The notes beneath the pieces are model-generated. The model was not told the DNA's origin. It was given only the letters and a program-made list of their open reading frames with translations, and made no database searches. From W0P28-013 sp051878315 (GTDB lineage: Bacteria; Bacteroidota; Bacteroidia; Bacteroidales; Paludibacteraceae), in the NCBI GenBank assembly GCA_051878315.1, contig JBJEJW010000013.1:18890-82889 (forward strand): a stretch of 64,000 nucleotides of DNA, given 5' to 3'. The translations under genes and the position numbers were made by a program. The number at the start of each line of letters is the position of its first letter. Position 1 is the stretch's first letter. Shown here one piece after another: positions 43,955 through 52,509 of this stretch.

Positions 43955-43966
43955 CCGACCAATACT

Positions 43967-44845
43967 ATGAAACTATTTTCACGCATCAAATGGAGTGCAC
44001 TCCGTGAATATCTGATGATCGCGTTGGGCTTAGTGATGTACGCCACGGCATGGAAAGCCTTTTTGCTACCACATCAGATTACAGGCGGTGGCGCCACAGG
44101 TGTGAGTGCCATAGTACAATATGGCACAGGCATTCCGGTTGCCATCACATACGCCATCATCAACGGTGTTTTGCTCATTTTTTCGCTTTGGAAACTCGGT
44201 TTGCAATTCAGCCTGCGTACCATCTACGGCGTAGCCTGCCTGACACTGTTTTTTGCTATTATACCGGATGCAAAAATCGGTACGTTTGTTTCTGAAAATG
44301 AGCCCTTTATGGCTTGCGTACTTGGCGGCATTTTGGCCGGTTCGGGCATGGGAATCATGTTCTTGAACAATGGCAGTTCGGGCGGTACCGACATCATCGC
44401 AAAAATCATCAACAAATACCGCAACATCACATTGGGACGCGCACTACTCTATTGCGACGTGCTGATAATCAGTTCGTCCTATTTTCTACCCACAGGTAAC
44501 ATCGAAAAAGTGGTGTACGGTTTGACAACGATGGCCATCGCTACATTTACACTCGACATGGTAGTGAATGGTGTACGTCAATCGGTTCAATTTTTAATAT
44601 TCTCGGCCAAATACGAAGACATTGCCAATGCCATCAATAACGAGGTGCACCGCGGTGTAACCATTCTCGACGGCACAGGTTGGTATTCCAAACAACCGGT
44701 TAAAGTCATCACCGTATTGGCGCGCAAAAACGAATCGGCCAAAATCTTCAAAATAGTGAAAGACCTCGACCCGAACGCATTCGTGTCGCAATCGTCGGCT
44801 ATTGGTGTCTATGGTCAAGGTTTCGACCCGATGAAAATTAAATAA
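43967..44845 (+). CDS. YitT-family integral membrane protein
   Basis: A 292-residue protein with five or six transmembrane segments (LMIALGLVMYATAWKAFLLP, HQITGGGATGVSAIVQYGTG) and a C-terminal cytoplasmic DUF2179 domain (RGVTILDGTGWYSKQPVKVI, VKDLDPNAFVSQSSAIGVYG). This is the YitT/DUF161 family, whose transport substrate is not established. It follows leuS by 12 bases and precedes the SPFH gene by 29. Confidence 0.92.
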   Translation: MKLFSRIKWSALREYLMIALGLVMYATAWKAFLLPHQITGGGATGVSAIVQYGTGIPVAITYAIINGVLLIFSLWKLGLQFSLRTIYGVACLTLFFAIIPDAKIGTFVSENEPFMACVLGGILAGSGMGIMFLNNGSSGGTDIIAKIINKYRNITLGRALLYCDVLIISSSYFLPTGNIEKVVYGLTTMAIATFTLDMVVNGVRQSVQFLIFSAKYEDIANAINNEVHRGVTILDGTGWYSKQPVKVITVLARKNESAKIFKIVKDLDPNAFVSQSSAIGVYGQGFDPMKIK

Positions 44846-44874
44846 ACATATTATTCACTAAAAATCAAATAGTT

Positions 44875-45633
44875 ATGCAGTATCAACAAACCATCAGACC
44901 CGCTTGGTTCAAGTACATTTGGTTAGGCGTAGCCCTCCTTGTATTGCTCCCCATTTTATTTTCGGCATTTTATACCATCGATACCGGCGAACGTGGCGTA
45001 GTGTTGCGTTTCGGCCGCCTGACAACTATTGCCGACGAAGGCCTGAATGTTAAAATCCCGTTTGTGGACGCCGTCAAAGTGATGTCTATTCGCGACCACA
45101 ATTTGTCGATTCACACCGAAGTATCATCGAGCGACATCCAAACCATAGCCGTTGATGTGAGTCTGGTATATGCGCTCGACAGCAAACAGGTTGACCGCAT
45201 TTTCCAAACTTTCGGCATGGACATCGAAAACACGCTGATTCGCCCCACTTTGTCGGAAAAAATCAACGCCGTGATAGCCGAGTATCCGATTGAAACATTT
45301 GTTGAAAAGCGCGCCGAAATATCGAGCCGCATCAACAGCACTTTTGCCAATCAGGTAGCCGGGAGTGGCATTGTAGTCAAAAGTCTGCTGATAACCAACC
45401 ACGACTTCAGCGACGATTTCAACAAAGCCATTGAGGACAAAAAAATTGCCGAACAGGGCGCACTGACAGCAAAATTCACATTGGAACGCATGAAACTCGA
45501 AGCCGAAGCGCAAAAAGTGAAACAAGCATCGCTCTCGCCTATGGTGTTGCAAGAGATGGCCATCAACAAATGGGACGGTCACATGCCAACCTATTTCAGT
45601 GGCGACCAACTACCATTCATCACCATAAAATAG
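44875..45633 (+). CDS. SPFH/prohibitin-family membrane protein
   Basis: A 252-residue protein with one N-terminal transmembrane segment (YIWLGVALLVLLPILFSAFY) and an SPFH domain starting TIDTGERGVVLRFGRLTTI, followed by a helical part (ERMKLEAEAQKVKQASLSP) that normally oligomerises. It resembles prohibitin/HflC proteins that form membrane rings and chaperone or regulate proteases such as FtsH. It has no HflK partner here. A terminator follows. Confidence 0.9.
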   Translation: MQYQQTIRPAWFKYIWLGVALLVLLPILFSAFYTIDTGERGVVLRFGRLTTIADEGLNVKIPFVDAVKVMSIRDHNLSIHTEVSSSDIQTIAVDVSLVYALDSKQVDRIFQTFGMDIENTLIRPTLSEKINAVIAEYPIETFVEKRAEISSRINSTFANQVAGSGIVVKSLLITNHDFSDDFNKAIEDKKIAEQGALTAKFTLERMKLEAEAQKVKQASLSPMVLQEMAINKWDGHMPTYFSGDQLPFITIK

Positions 45634-45657
45634 TCTAATAATCAGCATTTTGCAGCA

Positions 45658-45692
45658 TACGCCTCGTATTTTTTTGTGCGAGGCGTTATTTT
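45658..45692 (+). terminator. Terminator after the SPFH gene
   Basis: ACGCCTCG and CGAGGCGT pair perfectly around a T-rich loop and are followed by ATTTTTTTT, 25 bases after the stop codon. Confidence 0.85.
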
Positions 45693-45706
45693 TTTTGAGA
45701 TTTTTG

Positions 45707-45714
45707 TAGTTTTG
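45707..45714 (+). promoter_or_regulatory. Candidate -7 box of the ECF sigma gene
   Basis: TAGTTTTG matches TAnnTTTG, 51 bases before the start codon. No -33 box at standard spacing, so an alternative sigma factor, perhaps the gene product itself, could be used. Confidence 0.4.
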
Positions 45715-45764
45715 AACCATTGCCATGCGTCTAACAGACGAAAAAACAAAACAAACCAACAACA

Positions 45765-46238
45765 ATGAACGAATTAGAAAAAGAATTTGAACAACTCGTC
45801 AAAAAGCACAAAACGACAATTTACACCGTGTGTTATATGTTTTCGAACGACACTGATGAGGTAAACGACTACTTTCAGGACACACTAATCAACCTGTGGC
45901 GAGGTTTTCCGCAGTTCCGCCACGAGAGCAGTCCGCAAACATGGATTTGGCGCGTGAGCATGAACACCTGCATATCGGCCGACCGCAAAAAACGGTCGCG
46001 TAGGCAGAGTATTCCACTAACAATGGACATCAATCTTTTTGCCGACAACGACGACGATAGTCGCCAAGTGCAAATGCTCTACGACCGCATTCACCGGCTG
46101 AATCTCATCGACCGCGCCATCGTGCTACTGTGGCTCGAAAACATCAGTTACGACGAAATCGGACAAATAGTAGGCATCAGCACCAAAAACGTATCGGTAC
46201 GATTGGTACGCATACGCGAACAACTAAAAAAACAATAA
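45765..46238 (+). CDS. ECF-type RNA polymerase sigma factor
   Basis: A 157-residue sigma-70 family member with region 2 (YMFSNDTDEVNDYFQDTLIN, PQTWIWRVSMNTCISADRKK) and region 4 (RAIVLLWLENISYDEIGQIV, STKNVSVRLVRIREQLKKQ), but no regions 1 or 3, as usual for ECF factors. It would direct polymerase to a limited stress or envelope regulon. The membrane protein beginning 22 bases downstream could be its partner, although it lacks a recognisable anti-sigma domain. Confidence 0.92.
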   Translation: MNELEKEFEQLVKKHKTTIYTVCYMFSNDTDEVNDYFQDTLINLWRGFPQFRHESSPQTWIWRVSMNTCISADRKKRSRRQSIPLTMDINLFADNDDDSRQVQMLYDRIHRLNLIDRAIVLLWLENISYDEIGQIVGISTKNVSVRLVRIREQLKKQ

Positions 46239-46260
46239 CTCAAAAAAAAATCACAATCTT

Positions 46261-46827
46261 ATGGATGAATTAGTAGAAATGCGCGAGCAAATGAATTTGC
46301 TCAAACTTAAATTGGACAAACAAGAAATAGTGAACGAACGTCTGTTGCGCGAAGTAACACGCCAACGTGTACATCGCCTGAACCGAAATGTATGGCAAGA
46401 AGGCATCGCCTGCTTGTTTGTGATAACCTTTGGCAGTTACGCCTTCCGACAATTAGGATGCAGTTGGTGGTTTGTGGGCGGCACCATTGCCTACATGCTA
46501 TTCTGTTTTTTGGCCACCATCATTCCGCACAATTGGATAAAACAACAGGACATCAACCACGGCGACCTGCTGACCGTAGCCAAGCAAGTTCGCCGCCTCA
46601 AAAAACTCTATCACGATTGGAAACGCTTCGGATGGCCGAGTATCATTCCGTGGTTGGTATGGTTATTCTGCGAGATCTACTTTGCACACGCCGGAAACAT
46701 AACTTTAGCCGTCTGCATAATAATCAGTTGCGCCGTAGGTGCACTCATCGGCGGACTGATTGGCTGGAAACGGCACAAAAAATTTGTCGGCGAAATGGAC
46801 GAAATCATCCAATCGCTCGAACAATAA
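46261..46827 (+). CDS. Membrane protein paired with the ECF sigma factor
   Basis: A 188-residue protein with an N-terminal coiled-coil-like stretch (VEMREQMNLLKLKLDKQEIV), and four hydrophobic segments in two pairs (CLFVITFGSYAF with WWFVGGTIAYMLFCFLATII, then IIPWLVWLFCEIYFA with LAVCIIISCAVGALIGGLIG). The cytoplasmic coil plus membrane hairpins could hold the sigma factor, which makes an anti-sigma role plausible by position only. Similar small proteins after ECF genes are common in Bacteroidota. No named domain recognised. Confidence 0.78.
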   Translation: MDELVEMREQMNLLKLKLDKQEIVNERLLREVTRQRVHRLNRNVWQEGIACLFVITFGSYAFRQLGCSWWFVGGTIAYMLFCFLATIIPHNWIKQQDINHGDLLTVAKQVRRLKKLYHDWKRFGWPSIIPWLVWLFCEIYFAHAGNITLAVCIIISCAVGALIGGLIGWKRHKKFVGEMDEIIQSLEQ

Positions 46828-46835
46828 CACACCAA

Positions 46836-46875
46836 AAACACAAACGTCCTTTCGCGAAAGGCCGTTTGTGTTTTG
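46836..46875. terminator. Bidirectional terminator between convergent genes
   Basis: CACAAACG and CGTTTGTG with inner CCTTTC and GAAAGG form a long stem between the sigma-linked gene and the DUF3078 gene; T-runs are on the plus-strand side and A-rich bases on the other. Confidence 0.8.
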
Positions 46876-46884
46876 TTCCAACCA

Positions 46885-48240
46885 TCAGAATTTGTAATGA
46901 AACCCGACACTGACCAACTCTTTGAACTGCAAGCGCGGGTCTTCGCCATCGGGCAATTCCACCGTAGAATCGTAGCGTGGATTTAACGACACCCTCGCCG
47001 ATAAGAAACGATTGATGATAAAATAACCGATAACCTCCCAATCGACCTCCACACCGCGATAATTGGTGTAGAGCGAAAAGGTCGTTTCCAACTTGATTTC
47101 GCGCATGAAACTGTGTTCCCAACGCACTTTCACCTTACTGCCGACATCGTTTTTGGTCTTTTGTCCGACAGGAATACCCTGCTTATCGGCAATGCTCTGT
47201 GTTACGCCAATATGTTTTGCCGTATCGGCCACATGCAGCATTTTATACGAAAACGGCAACATCTGTACCGACAATTCGTTTTTGTATTTGAAATCAAACC
47301 CCAACGATAAATACAAGCGCAATGGCGATGCCGGCCCGGTTACACGCTCGTAGGTGTTTTTGACGTATGTATTGAATAGCGTCGTTGACAACTCAAAATC
47401 GGCAGAATAAAACCACTTATCGCTTTTGAACGCCTGCACACCAAGTTTCGAGGTCAAACGCACAAGGTCGTCGTTGGTACGTATCTTGCGCAACGTATCG
47501 GACGCTGCGGTATTGAAACTAAACTTTGCATCTAACTGACTATCCCACTGTATTTTATGCGACGAATAATTAACTTTCCCCTTAAAGAAAAAATAGGCTG
47601 CCAAACTACTTTCGCCACCCGTGTACCAATTATCCGAATAGTAATTTTGCGAAAACTGCACTTGCGCATCGCCGCCATACGTCCACGGCGATTTTGCCGG
47701 CTTGATTTTCGCTAATTTATCAATTTTGATAGTTGGAATAACATCGACACTGATTTGATTTGTCTCAACTTTCATGCGACGCCGTTTTATCTCTTCGATA
47801 TTTGGCAACTGCGACTCGTGATAGGTGTACACATCGGGATATTCGCGGAAAACCGCTTGTTGCGCACGTCGCCGCAATTCCGTTACCGTTTCATTGTTGC
47901 GTTCGCCGATACGCACAGTCGAGGCTACCCACTCGTCAATGAACAACGGATTGCACGCTGTGCGTTCAACAGCATGCGCATGTATCTGTACCAAATCGTC
48001 GATGGTGAGTAACGACAACCACACGGAATCGCCTGCCGACAACGCTATCGATACCGAATCGGGTAACAGCTCGTACGCCGTTGTATCCGTCGTCGCCGTA
48101 TCGCGTATCTCGTTTTCTTCGAACCAACGACGCACCTCATCGTCGCTCATGCGTAACGTATCGTTCGCCCGAGCACCCAATCGACCAAGAATCAGAATTA
48201 TGACAATCAGCACAAAATATATGTGTCCATTCCGATGCAT
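46885..48240 (-). CDS. DUF3078 outer-membrane protein
   Basis: A 451-residue protein beginning at ATG 48240 with a signal segment (IYFVLIVIILILGRLGARA). The DUF3078 hallmark SQNYYSDNWYTGGESSLAAY occurs near residue 210, followed by barrel-like strands and a terminal FHYKF. Residues 30-190 are unusual, holding a charged region (TVTELRRRAQQAVFREYPDV, IEEIKRRRMKVETNQ) seen in the longer members. Role unknown; probably an outer-membrane barrel. Its ATG shares one base with the stop of hflX, so the two are translationally coupled. Confidence 0.88.
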   Translation of the reverse strand: MHRNGHIYFVLIVIILILGRLGARANDTLRMSDDEVRRWFEENEIRDTATTDTTAYELLPDSVSIALSAGDSVWLSLLTIDDLVQIHAHAVERTACNPLFIDEWVASTVRIGERNNETVTELRRRAQQAVFREYPDVYTYHESQLPNIEEIKRRRMKVETNQISVDVIPTIKIDKLAKIKPAKSPWTYGGDAQVQFSQNYYSDNWYTGGESSLAAYFFFKGKVNYSSHKIQWDSQLDAKFSFNTAASDTLRKIRTNDDLVRLTSKLGVQAFKSDKWFYSADFELSTTLFNTYVKNTYERVTGPASPLRLYLSLGFDFKYKNELSVQMLPFSYKMLHVADTAKHIGVTQSIADKQGIPVGQKTKNDVGSKVKVRWEHSFMREIKLETTFSLYTNYRGVEVDWEVIGYFIINRFLSARVSLNPRYDSTVELPDGEDPRLQFKELVSVGFHYKF

Positions 48241-49463
48241 CAATTTGCAAAATCGTTTTCGTCGTATTTGGGAAATAAAAAATCGTTGTACGGGAATCGT
48301 GTTACATGAATCTGTTTCACTCGGTCGTAAAGCAGTTGTTTCAATTCATCGATATTCTCTTTATTTTTGGCCGAAATGAAAATGCAGTCGTTACCCAATT
48401 TGGCCATCCATGTGCGTTTCAACTCGTCGAGACTGTAATTTTCGCGGCGTTTTTCGCCCAAATCGTCAGCATCCTGCGGAGTGTAGGTGAACGCATCAAT
48501 TTTGTTGAATACGAGAATGGTCGGTTTCGTTTCTTTGGCAATATCGGCCAGCGTGGCATTCACCACATCATATTGTTCCTCAAAATTTGGGTGCGAAATA
48601 TCGACGATATGCACCAACAAATCGGCTTCGCGCACCTCGTCGAGCGTCGATTTGAACGATTCGATCAAATGCGTAGGCAATTTTCGGATAAATCCGACCG
48701 TGTCCGTCAACAAAAAAGGCAAATTATCGACGATTACTTTACGCACTGTCGTATCGAGCGTCGCAAAAAGTTTATTTTCGGCAAACACGTCGCTTTTGCT
48801 CATCAGATTCATCAAGGTCGATTTGCCGACATTGGTGTAGCCCACCAACGCCACACGCACCATTTTGCCACGGTTTTTGCGTTGTACAGCTTTTTGTTTA
48901 TCGATGGCAGCCAACTGTTGTTTGAGCAACGAAATTTTGTTCAGAATGATACGACGGTCGGTTTCAATCTGTGTTTCGCCCGGGCCACGCATACCAATGC
49001 CGCCACGCTGGCGCTCGAGGTGCGTCCATAGGCGCGTAAGGCGTGGCAGCATGTACTGACACTGCGCCAATTCAACCTGCGTTTTGGCGTGTGCTGTCTG
49101 CGCCCTTTTGGCAAAAATGTCAAGTATCAGGTTCGTACGGTCGAGCACTTTGATTTTCAACTCTTTTTCGATATTGCGCAACTGCAACGGCGATAGTTCG
49201 TCGTCGAAAATAATCATACCAACCTCTTCGTGCGTCGCGACAAATTCGCGTATTTCGTCCAATTTGCCTTGTCCGACAAATGTGCGCGGGTTCGGATAAT
49301 CCAACTTCTGCACAAAACGCCGCACCGGTTGCGCACCGGCCGTTTCGGCCAAAAACGCCAACTCGTCCAAATATTCCCGTGAACGTTCCTCGTTTTGCTG
49401 TGGCGTTACCAAACCGACCAAAACGGCATTTTCTTCATATATTTCTGTTTCCCGTTTTTCCAC
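48240..49463 (-). CDS. hflX: GTPase HflX
   Basis: A 407-residue ribosome-associated GTPase. The N-terminal HflX domain has NPRTFVGQGKLDEI, DELSPLQLRNIEKEL and GGIGMRGPGETQIETDRR; the G domain carries GYTNVGKSTLMNLM (G1), DTVGFIRKLP (G3) and VFNKIDAF (G4). HflX binds the 50S E site and can rescue stalled or heat-damaged ribosomes. Translation begins with GTG at 49463; I found no in-frame ATG near it. It overlaps the DUF3078 gene by one base. Confidence 0.95.
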   Translation of the reverse strand: MEKRETEIYEENAVLVGLVTPQQNEERSREYLDELAFLAETAGAQPVRRFVQKLDYPNPRTFVGQGKLDEIREFVATHEEVGMIIFDDELSPLQLRNIEKELKIKVLDRTNLILDIFAKRAQTAHAKTQVELAQCQYMLPRLTRLWTHLERQRGGIGMRGPGETQIETDRRIILNKISLLKQQLAAIDKQKAVQRKNRGKMVRVALVGYTNVGKSTLMNLMSKSDVFAENKLFATLDTTVRKVIVDNLPFLLTDTVGFIRKLPTHLIESFKSTLDEVREADLLVHIVDISHPNFEEQYDVVNATLADIAKETKPTILVFNKIDAFTYTPQDADDLGEKRRENYSLDELKRTWMAKLGNDCIFISAKNKENIDELKQLLYDRVKQIHVTRFPYNDFLFPKYDENDFAN

Positions 49464-49524
49464 AAAACATATTTTATTGGTTACCCATGTTGTTACAACA
49501 CTATCCGAAGGTACAATCGCTCAA

Positions 49525-50727
49525 TTATTTATCGACACGTCCCGGATAAACTTCCAATGCTTTCTCTAAGACAATCAACGCCTTACGTAATTTTTCTTTA
49601 TCGAGTATGTAGGCAATTCGCACTTCGTTGCGACCATACTCATTCGACGTATAAAAGCCCGATGCAGGCGCCATCATTACCGTTTGACCTTCGTAGTCGA
49701 AATCGGACAGTAGCCACGCGCAGAATTTGTCGCTGTCGTCAATCGGCAACTTGGCCACCGTATAGAATGCACCCATCGGTATCGGCGAATAGACGCCGGG
49801 AATGCGATTCAAACCGTCAATTAAAAATTTGCGCCGTTCGACATATTCGTTGTACGTTTCGTCCAAATACTCCTGCGGCGTATCCATTGAGGCTTCGGCC
49901 ACAATCTGCCCGATAAGCGGTGGGCTCAAACGTGCCTGACAAAATTTGATGACACTCTCGTGTACCGTTTTATTTTTACAAACCAACGCCCCTATCCGGA
50001 TGCCGCATTCACTATAACGTTTTGAAACAGAATCGATTAGAATAACATTATTTTCAATACCGTCCAAATGGAACGCCGAAATATAAGGTGCTCCCGTGTA
50101 GCAAAATTCGCGATAGACTTCGTCGGAAAAAAGATACAGATCATATTTTTTCACCAAATCGCGTATTTGGTTCATCTCTTTGCGCGTGTACAAATAACCG
50201 GTCGGATTATTCGGATTGCAAATGAGAATGCCTTTGGTTTTGGGCGTTATCAACTTTTCAAATTCCGATACCGGCGGCAGTGCAAAGCCCTCCTCTATCG
50301 ACGAAACCACCGGTTTGACCACCGCGCCGGCGGCTATGGCAAATGCTGTATAGTTGGCATAAGCCGGTTCGGGTACAATAATTTCGTCGCCGGGGTCGAG
50401 ACAACTCATAAAAGCAAATTGCACGGCTTCGGAACCTCCGGCCGTTACTATAATGTCATCGACACTGACATCGATGTTGAACTTGCTGTAATAGTTCAGC
50501 ATCTTCATCCGCAAACTTTTGTAACCGTCGCTCGGGCTATATTCCAAGATGGTTCGGTCGATGTGTTTCAACGCATCAAGACCGGTCTGCGGCGTTTTCA
50601 AATCGGGCTGACCGATGTTCAAATGATATACTTGCACTCCGCGCGCTTTGGCTTTATCGGCCAACGGCGCTAATTTACGGATAGGAGATTGCGGCATCAA
50701 CAAACCGCGTTGCGAAGGAGTCGGCAT
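49525..50727 (-). CDS. Class I pyridoxal-phosphate aminotransferase (aspartate-type)
   Basis: A 400-residue fold-type I aminotransferase. It shows HLNIGQPDLKTP, the GGSEAVQFAF cofactor loop, CNPNNPTGYLYTRKEM, FSDEVYREF and the PLP lysine in DSVSKRYSECGIRIG. In Bacteroidota this subgroup is annotated as aspartate or aromatic aminotransferase; the exact amino acid cannot be decided here. It has its own start at ATG 50725-50727, after a 30-base gap from the Rieske-like gene, and probably shares a transcript with the murF group. Confidence 0.9.
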   Translation of the reverse strand: MPTPSQRGLLMPQSPIRKLAPLADKAKARGVQVYHLNIGQPDLKTPQTGLDALKHIDRTILEYSPSDGYKSLRMKMLNYYSKFNIDVSVDDIIVTAGGSEAVQFAFMSCLDPGDEIIVPEPAYANYTAFAIAAGAVVKPVVSSIEEGFALPPVSEFEKLITPKTKGILICNPNNPTGYLYTRKEMNQIRDLVKKYDLYLFSDEVYREFCYTGAPYISAFHLDGIENNVILIDSVSKRYSECGIRIGALVCKNKTVHESVIKFCQARLSPPLIGQIVAEASMDTPQEYLDETYNEYVERRKFLIDGLNRIPGVYSPIPMGAFYTVAKLPIDDSDKFCAWLLSDFDYEGQTVMMAPASGFYTSNEYGRNEVRIAYILDKEKLRKALIVLEKALEVYPGRVDK

Positions 50728-50757
50728 GACTTTTTTATTCTTTTATTTATTTGACAA

Positions 50758-51207
50758 TCAATTATATACATGTACATCGTAATTGGCAACCATCACATTG
50801 TACTGTTTCATCGGATAGCGACATTCGCCGGCAATGGGATAACCTCGACTATACCCTATATCGAAAATGGCACCACATTTCGAGCAAATAGCCTCGGGAA
50901 TGCTATCTACGTTGACCCGAACATTGGGGTCTATCTCGTTGGGACAAGCCAAATCGAACGCCACAAAACGGTCTTCGAAATCGTGAAACACCACAATGCC
51001 GCCATAACCCAAATATTGATAAGCATATTTTGGCGTAACAAAAGTCGCCACGCCACCAATGGCATTCAAAGTAGGTGCATCGCGCAAAATGTTGAACTCC
51101 AGCGATACAGGAGCCGACGGAATGGTCGATACCACATTATTTTTACAACCCGACAAAAACACCGCCGACAAAACAACACCGACAATTATTACACAACGCG
51201 GCCTCAT
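50758..51207 (-). CDS. Rieske-like lipoprotein lacking cluster histidines
   Basis: A 149-residue lipoprotein starting at ATG 51207 (MRPRCVIIVGVVLSAVFLSG, lipobox cysteine next). Residues ~55-145 have the shape of a Rieske domain (GYGGIVVFHDFEDRFVAFDL, ACPNEIDP, ICSKCGAIFDIGYSRGYPIA, AGECRYPMKQYNV), but the CxH and CxxH ligand pairs are replaced: CPNE and CSKC have cysteines without the histidines. It therefore may bind a different metal or none. The ATG overlaps the stop of murF by four bases, implying translational coupling. Redox role is not supported by residues seen. Confidence 0.75.
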   Translation of the reverse strand: MRPRCVIIVGVVLSAVFLSGCKNNVVSTIPSAPVSLEFNILRDAPTLNAIGGVATFVTPKYAYQYLGYGGIVVFHDFEDRFVAFDLACPNEIDPNVRVNVDSIPEAICSKCGAIFDIGYSRGYPIAGECRYPMKQYNVMVANYDVHVYN

Positions 51208-52496
51208 AACAATGGAACAATGTTTGTCAAATGAATGCCGTTCGAGCCTTTCACAAGTATCGTATTGTCGGTCAGCGGATGGTTCTGCAAAAATTCGGAC
51301 AAACACGCCACATTATCAAACGTAAGGCAAGTATCGTCGGCAACCTGCGCAAATTGTTCGCCCACCAACAACACCAGATCAAACCCGCAGGCCGTTACAA
51401 ATTGAATAATTTTGCGATGTTCATCGCGACTTTGCGCTCCCAATTCGAGCATATCGCCCAAAATAGCCACTTTGTGCGGCAACTGCATGGCAACAAAATT
51501 TTCGAGCGCAGCCATCATGCTGGTAGGGTTCGCATTGTAGGCATCGACAACCAAACGATTGTGCGCCGTTTCGACAAACTGAGAACGGTTATTGTGCGGC
51601 ACATACGTCGCCAACGCATGACAAATATCGGGTTCGGCCACGCCAAAATGCAATCCGACAGTTATGGCCGCCAACATATTTTCGGCATTGTAAATACCCA
51701 CAAAATTGGTTTTTACTATATGTTCTACGCCACCTTTACGTTGCCATTTGAGGACTACAAACGGAGAGCAATCGACCACAGTACCTTGTACATCGGCCTC
51801 TATATCAAGTGCATATGATGTAGCGTTCAGCCCATGCGATATACTCTGAAGCAAATCATTTTTGGCATTGATGAACACTTTTCCCTTGTGCTCACGCAGA
51901 TAATTGTACAATGCGCCTTTGGTCTGCAACACGCCAGCGAGCGAACCAAAACCAGCCAAATGTGCCTTACCCACGTTGGTAATCAATCCGCAATCGGGGC
52001 GGACAATTTCGACCAACTCGGCTATTTCGCCTAAATGACTTGCGCCCATTTCAATAACGGCAACATCATGTTTATCAGATAATTGCAACAGCGTCAACGG
52101 CACACCTATATGGTTATTGAAATTGCCTTGCGTGTAATGCACGTTGAACTTTTCTTTCAGTACAGCCGCCACCAATTCTTTGGTCGTTGTTTTGCCGTTG
52201 GTGCCGGTAATGCCCACAATGGGAATGCCGAGCCATTCGCGATGCATACGCGCCAACTGCTGCAACGTATTCAGCACATTGTCCACCAACAAAATGCGGT
52301 CATTGGTAGCAAATTCGGGTTCGTCAACCACGGCATAGGCGCAGCCTTTGTCCAACGCCGCCTGTGCAAAACGATTTCCATCGAAATTGTCGCCTTTCAG
52401 TGCAAAAAACAACGAACCTTCCGGACACACACGGCTGTCGGTCGTAACCTGCGAGTGTTCGCAAAATAACTTATAAAGTTCTGATAACGAAACCAT
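51204..52496 (-). CDS. murF: UDP-N-acetylmuramoyl-tripeptide--D-alanyl-D-alanine ligase
   Basis: A 430-residue Mur ligase that adds D-Ala-D-Ala to the UDP-MurNAc-tripeptide in peptidoglycan synthesis. ATP loop GITGTNGKTTTKELVAAVL near residue 100, NNHIGVPLTLLQL, EMGASHLGEI and VDAYNANPTSMMAALENF with the DxYNANP signature of MurF. The C-terminal domain with AILGDMLELGAQSRDEH is complete. It stands alone, not in a dcw cluster, followed by the Rieske-like gene in a four-base overlap and preceded by obg at 13 bases. Confidence 0.95.
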   Translation of the reverse strand: MVSLSELYKLFCEHSQVTTDSRVCPEGSLFFALKGDNFDGNRFAQAALDKGCAYAVVDEPEFATNDRILLVDNVLNTLQQLARMHREWLGIPIVGITGTNGKTTTKELVAAVLKEKFNVHYTQGNFNNHIGVPLTLLQLSDKHDVAVIEMGASHLGEIAELVEIVRPDCGLITNVGKAHLAGFGSLAGVLQTKGALYNYLREHKGKVFINAKNDLLQSISHGLNATSYALDIEADVQGTVVDCSPFVVLKWQRKGGVEHIVKTNFVGIYNAENMLAAITVGLHFGVAEPDICHALATYVPHNNRSQFVETAHNRLVVDAYNANPTSMMAALENFVAMQLPHKVAILGDMLELGAQSRDEHRKIIQFVTACGFDLVLLVGEQFAQVADDTCLTFDNVACLSEFLQNHPLTDNTILVKGSNGIHLTNIVPLL

Positions 52497-52509
52497 TACA
52501 AAAAACTAT

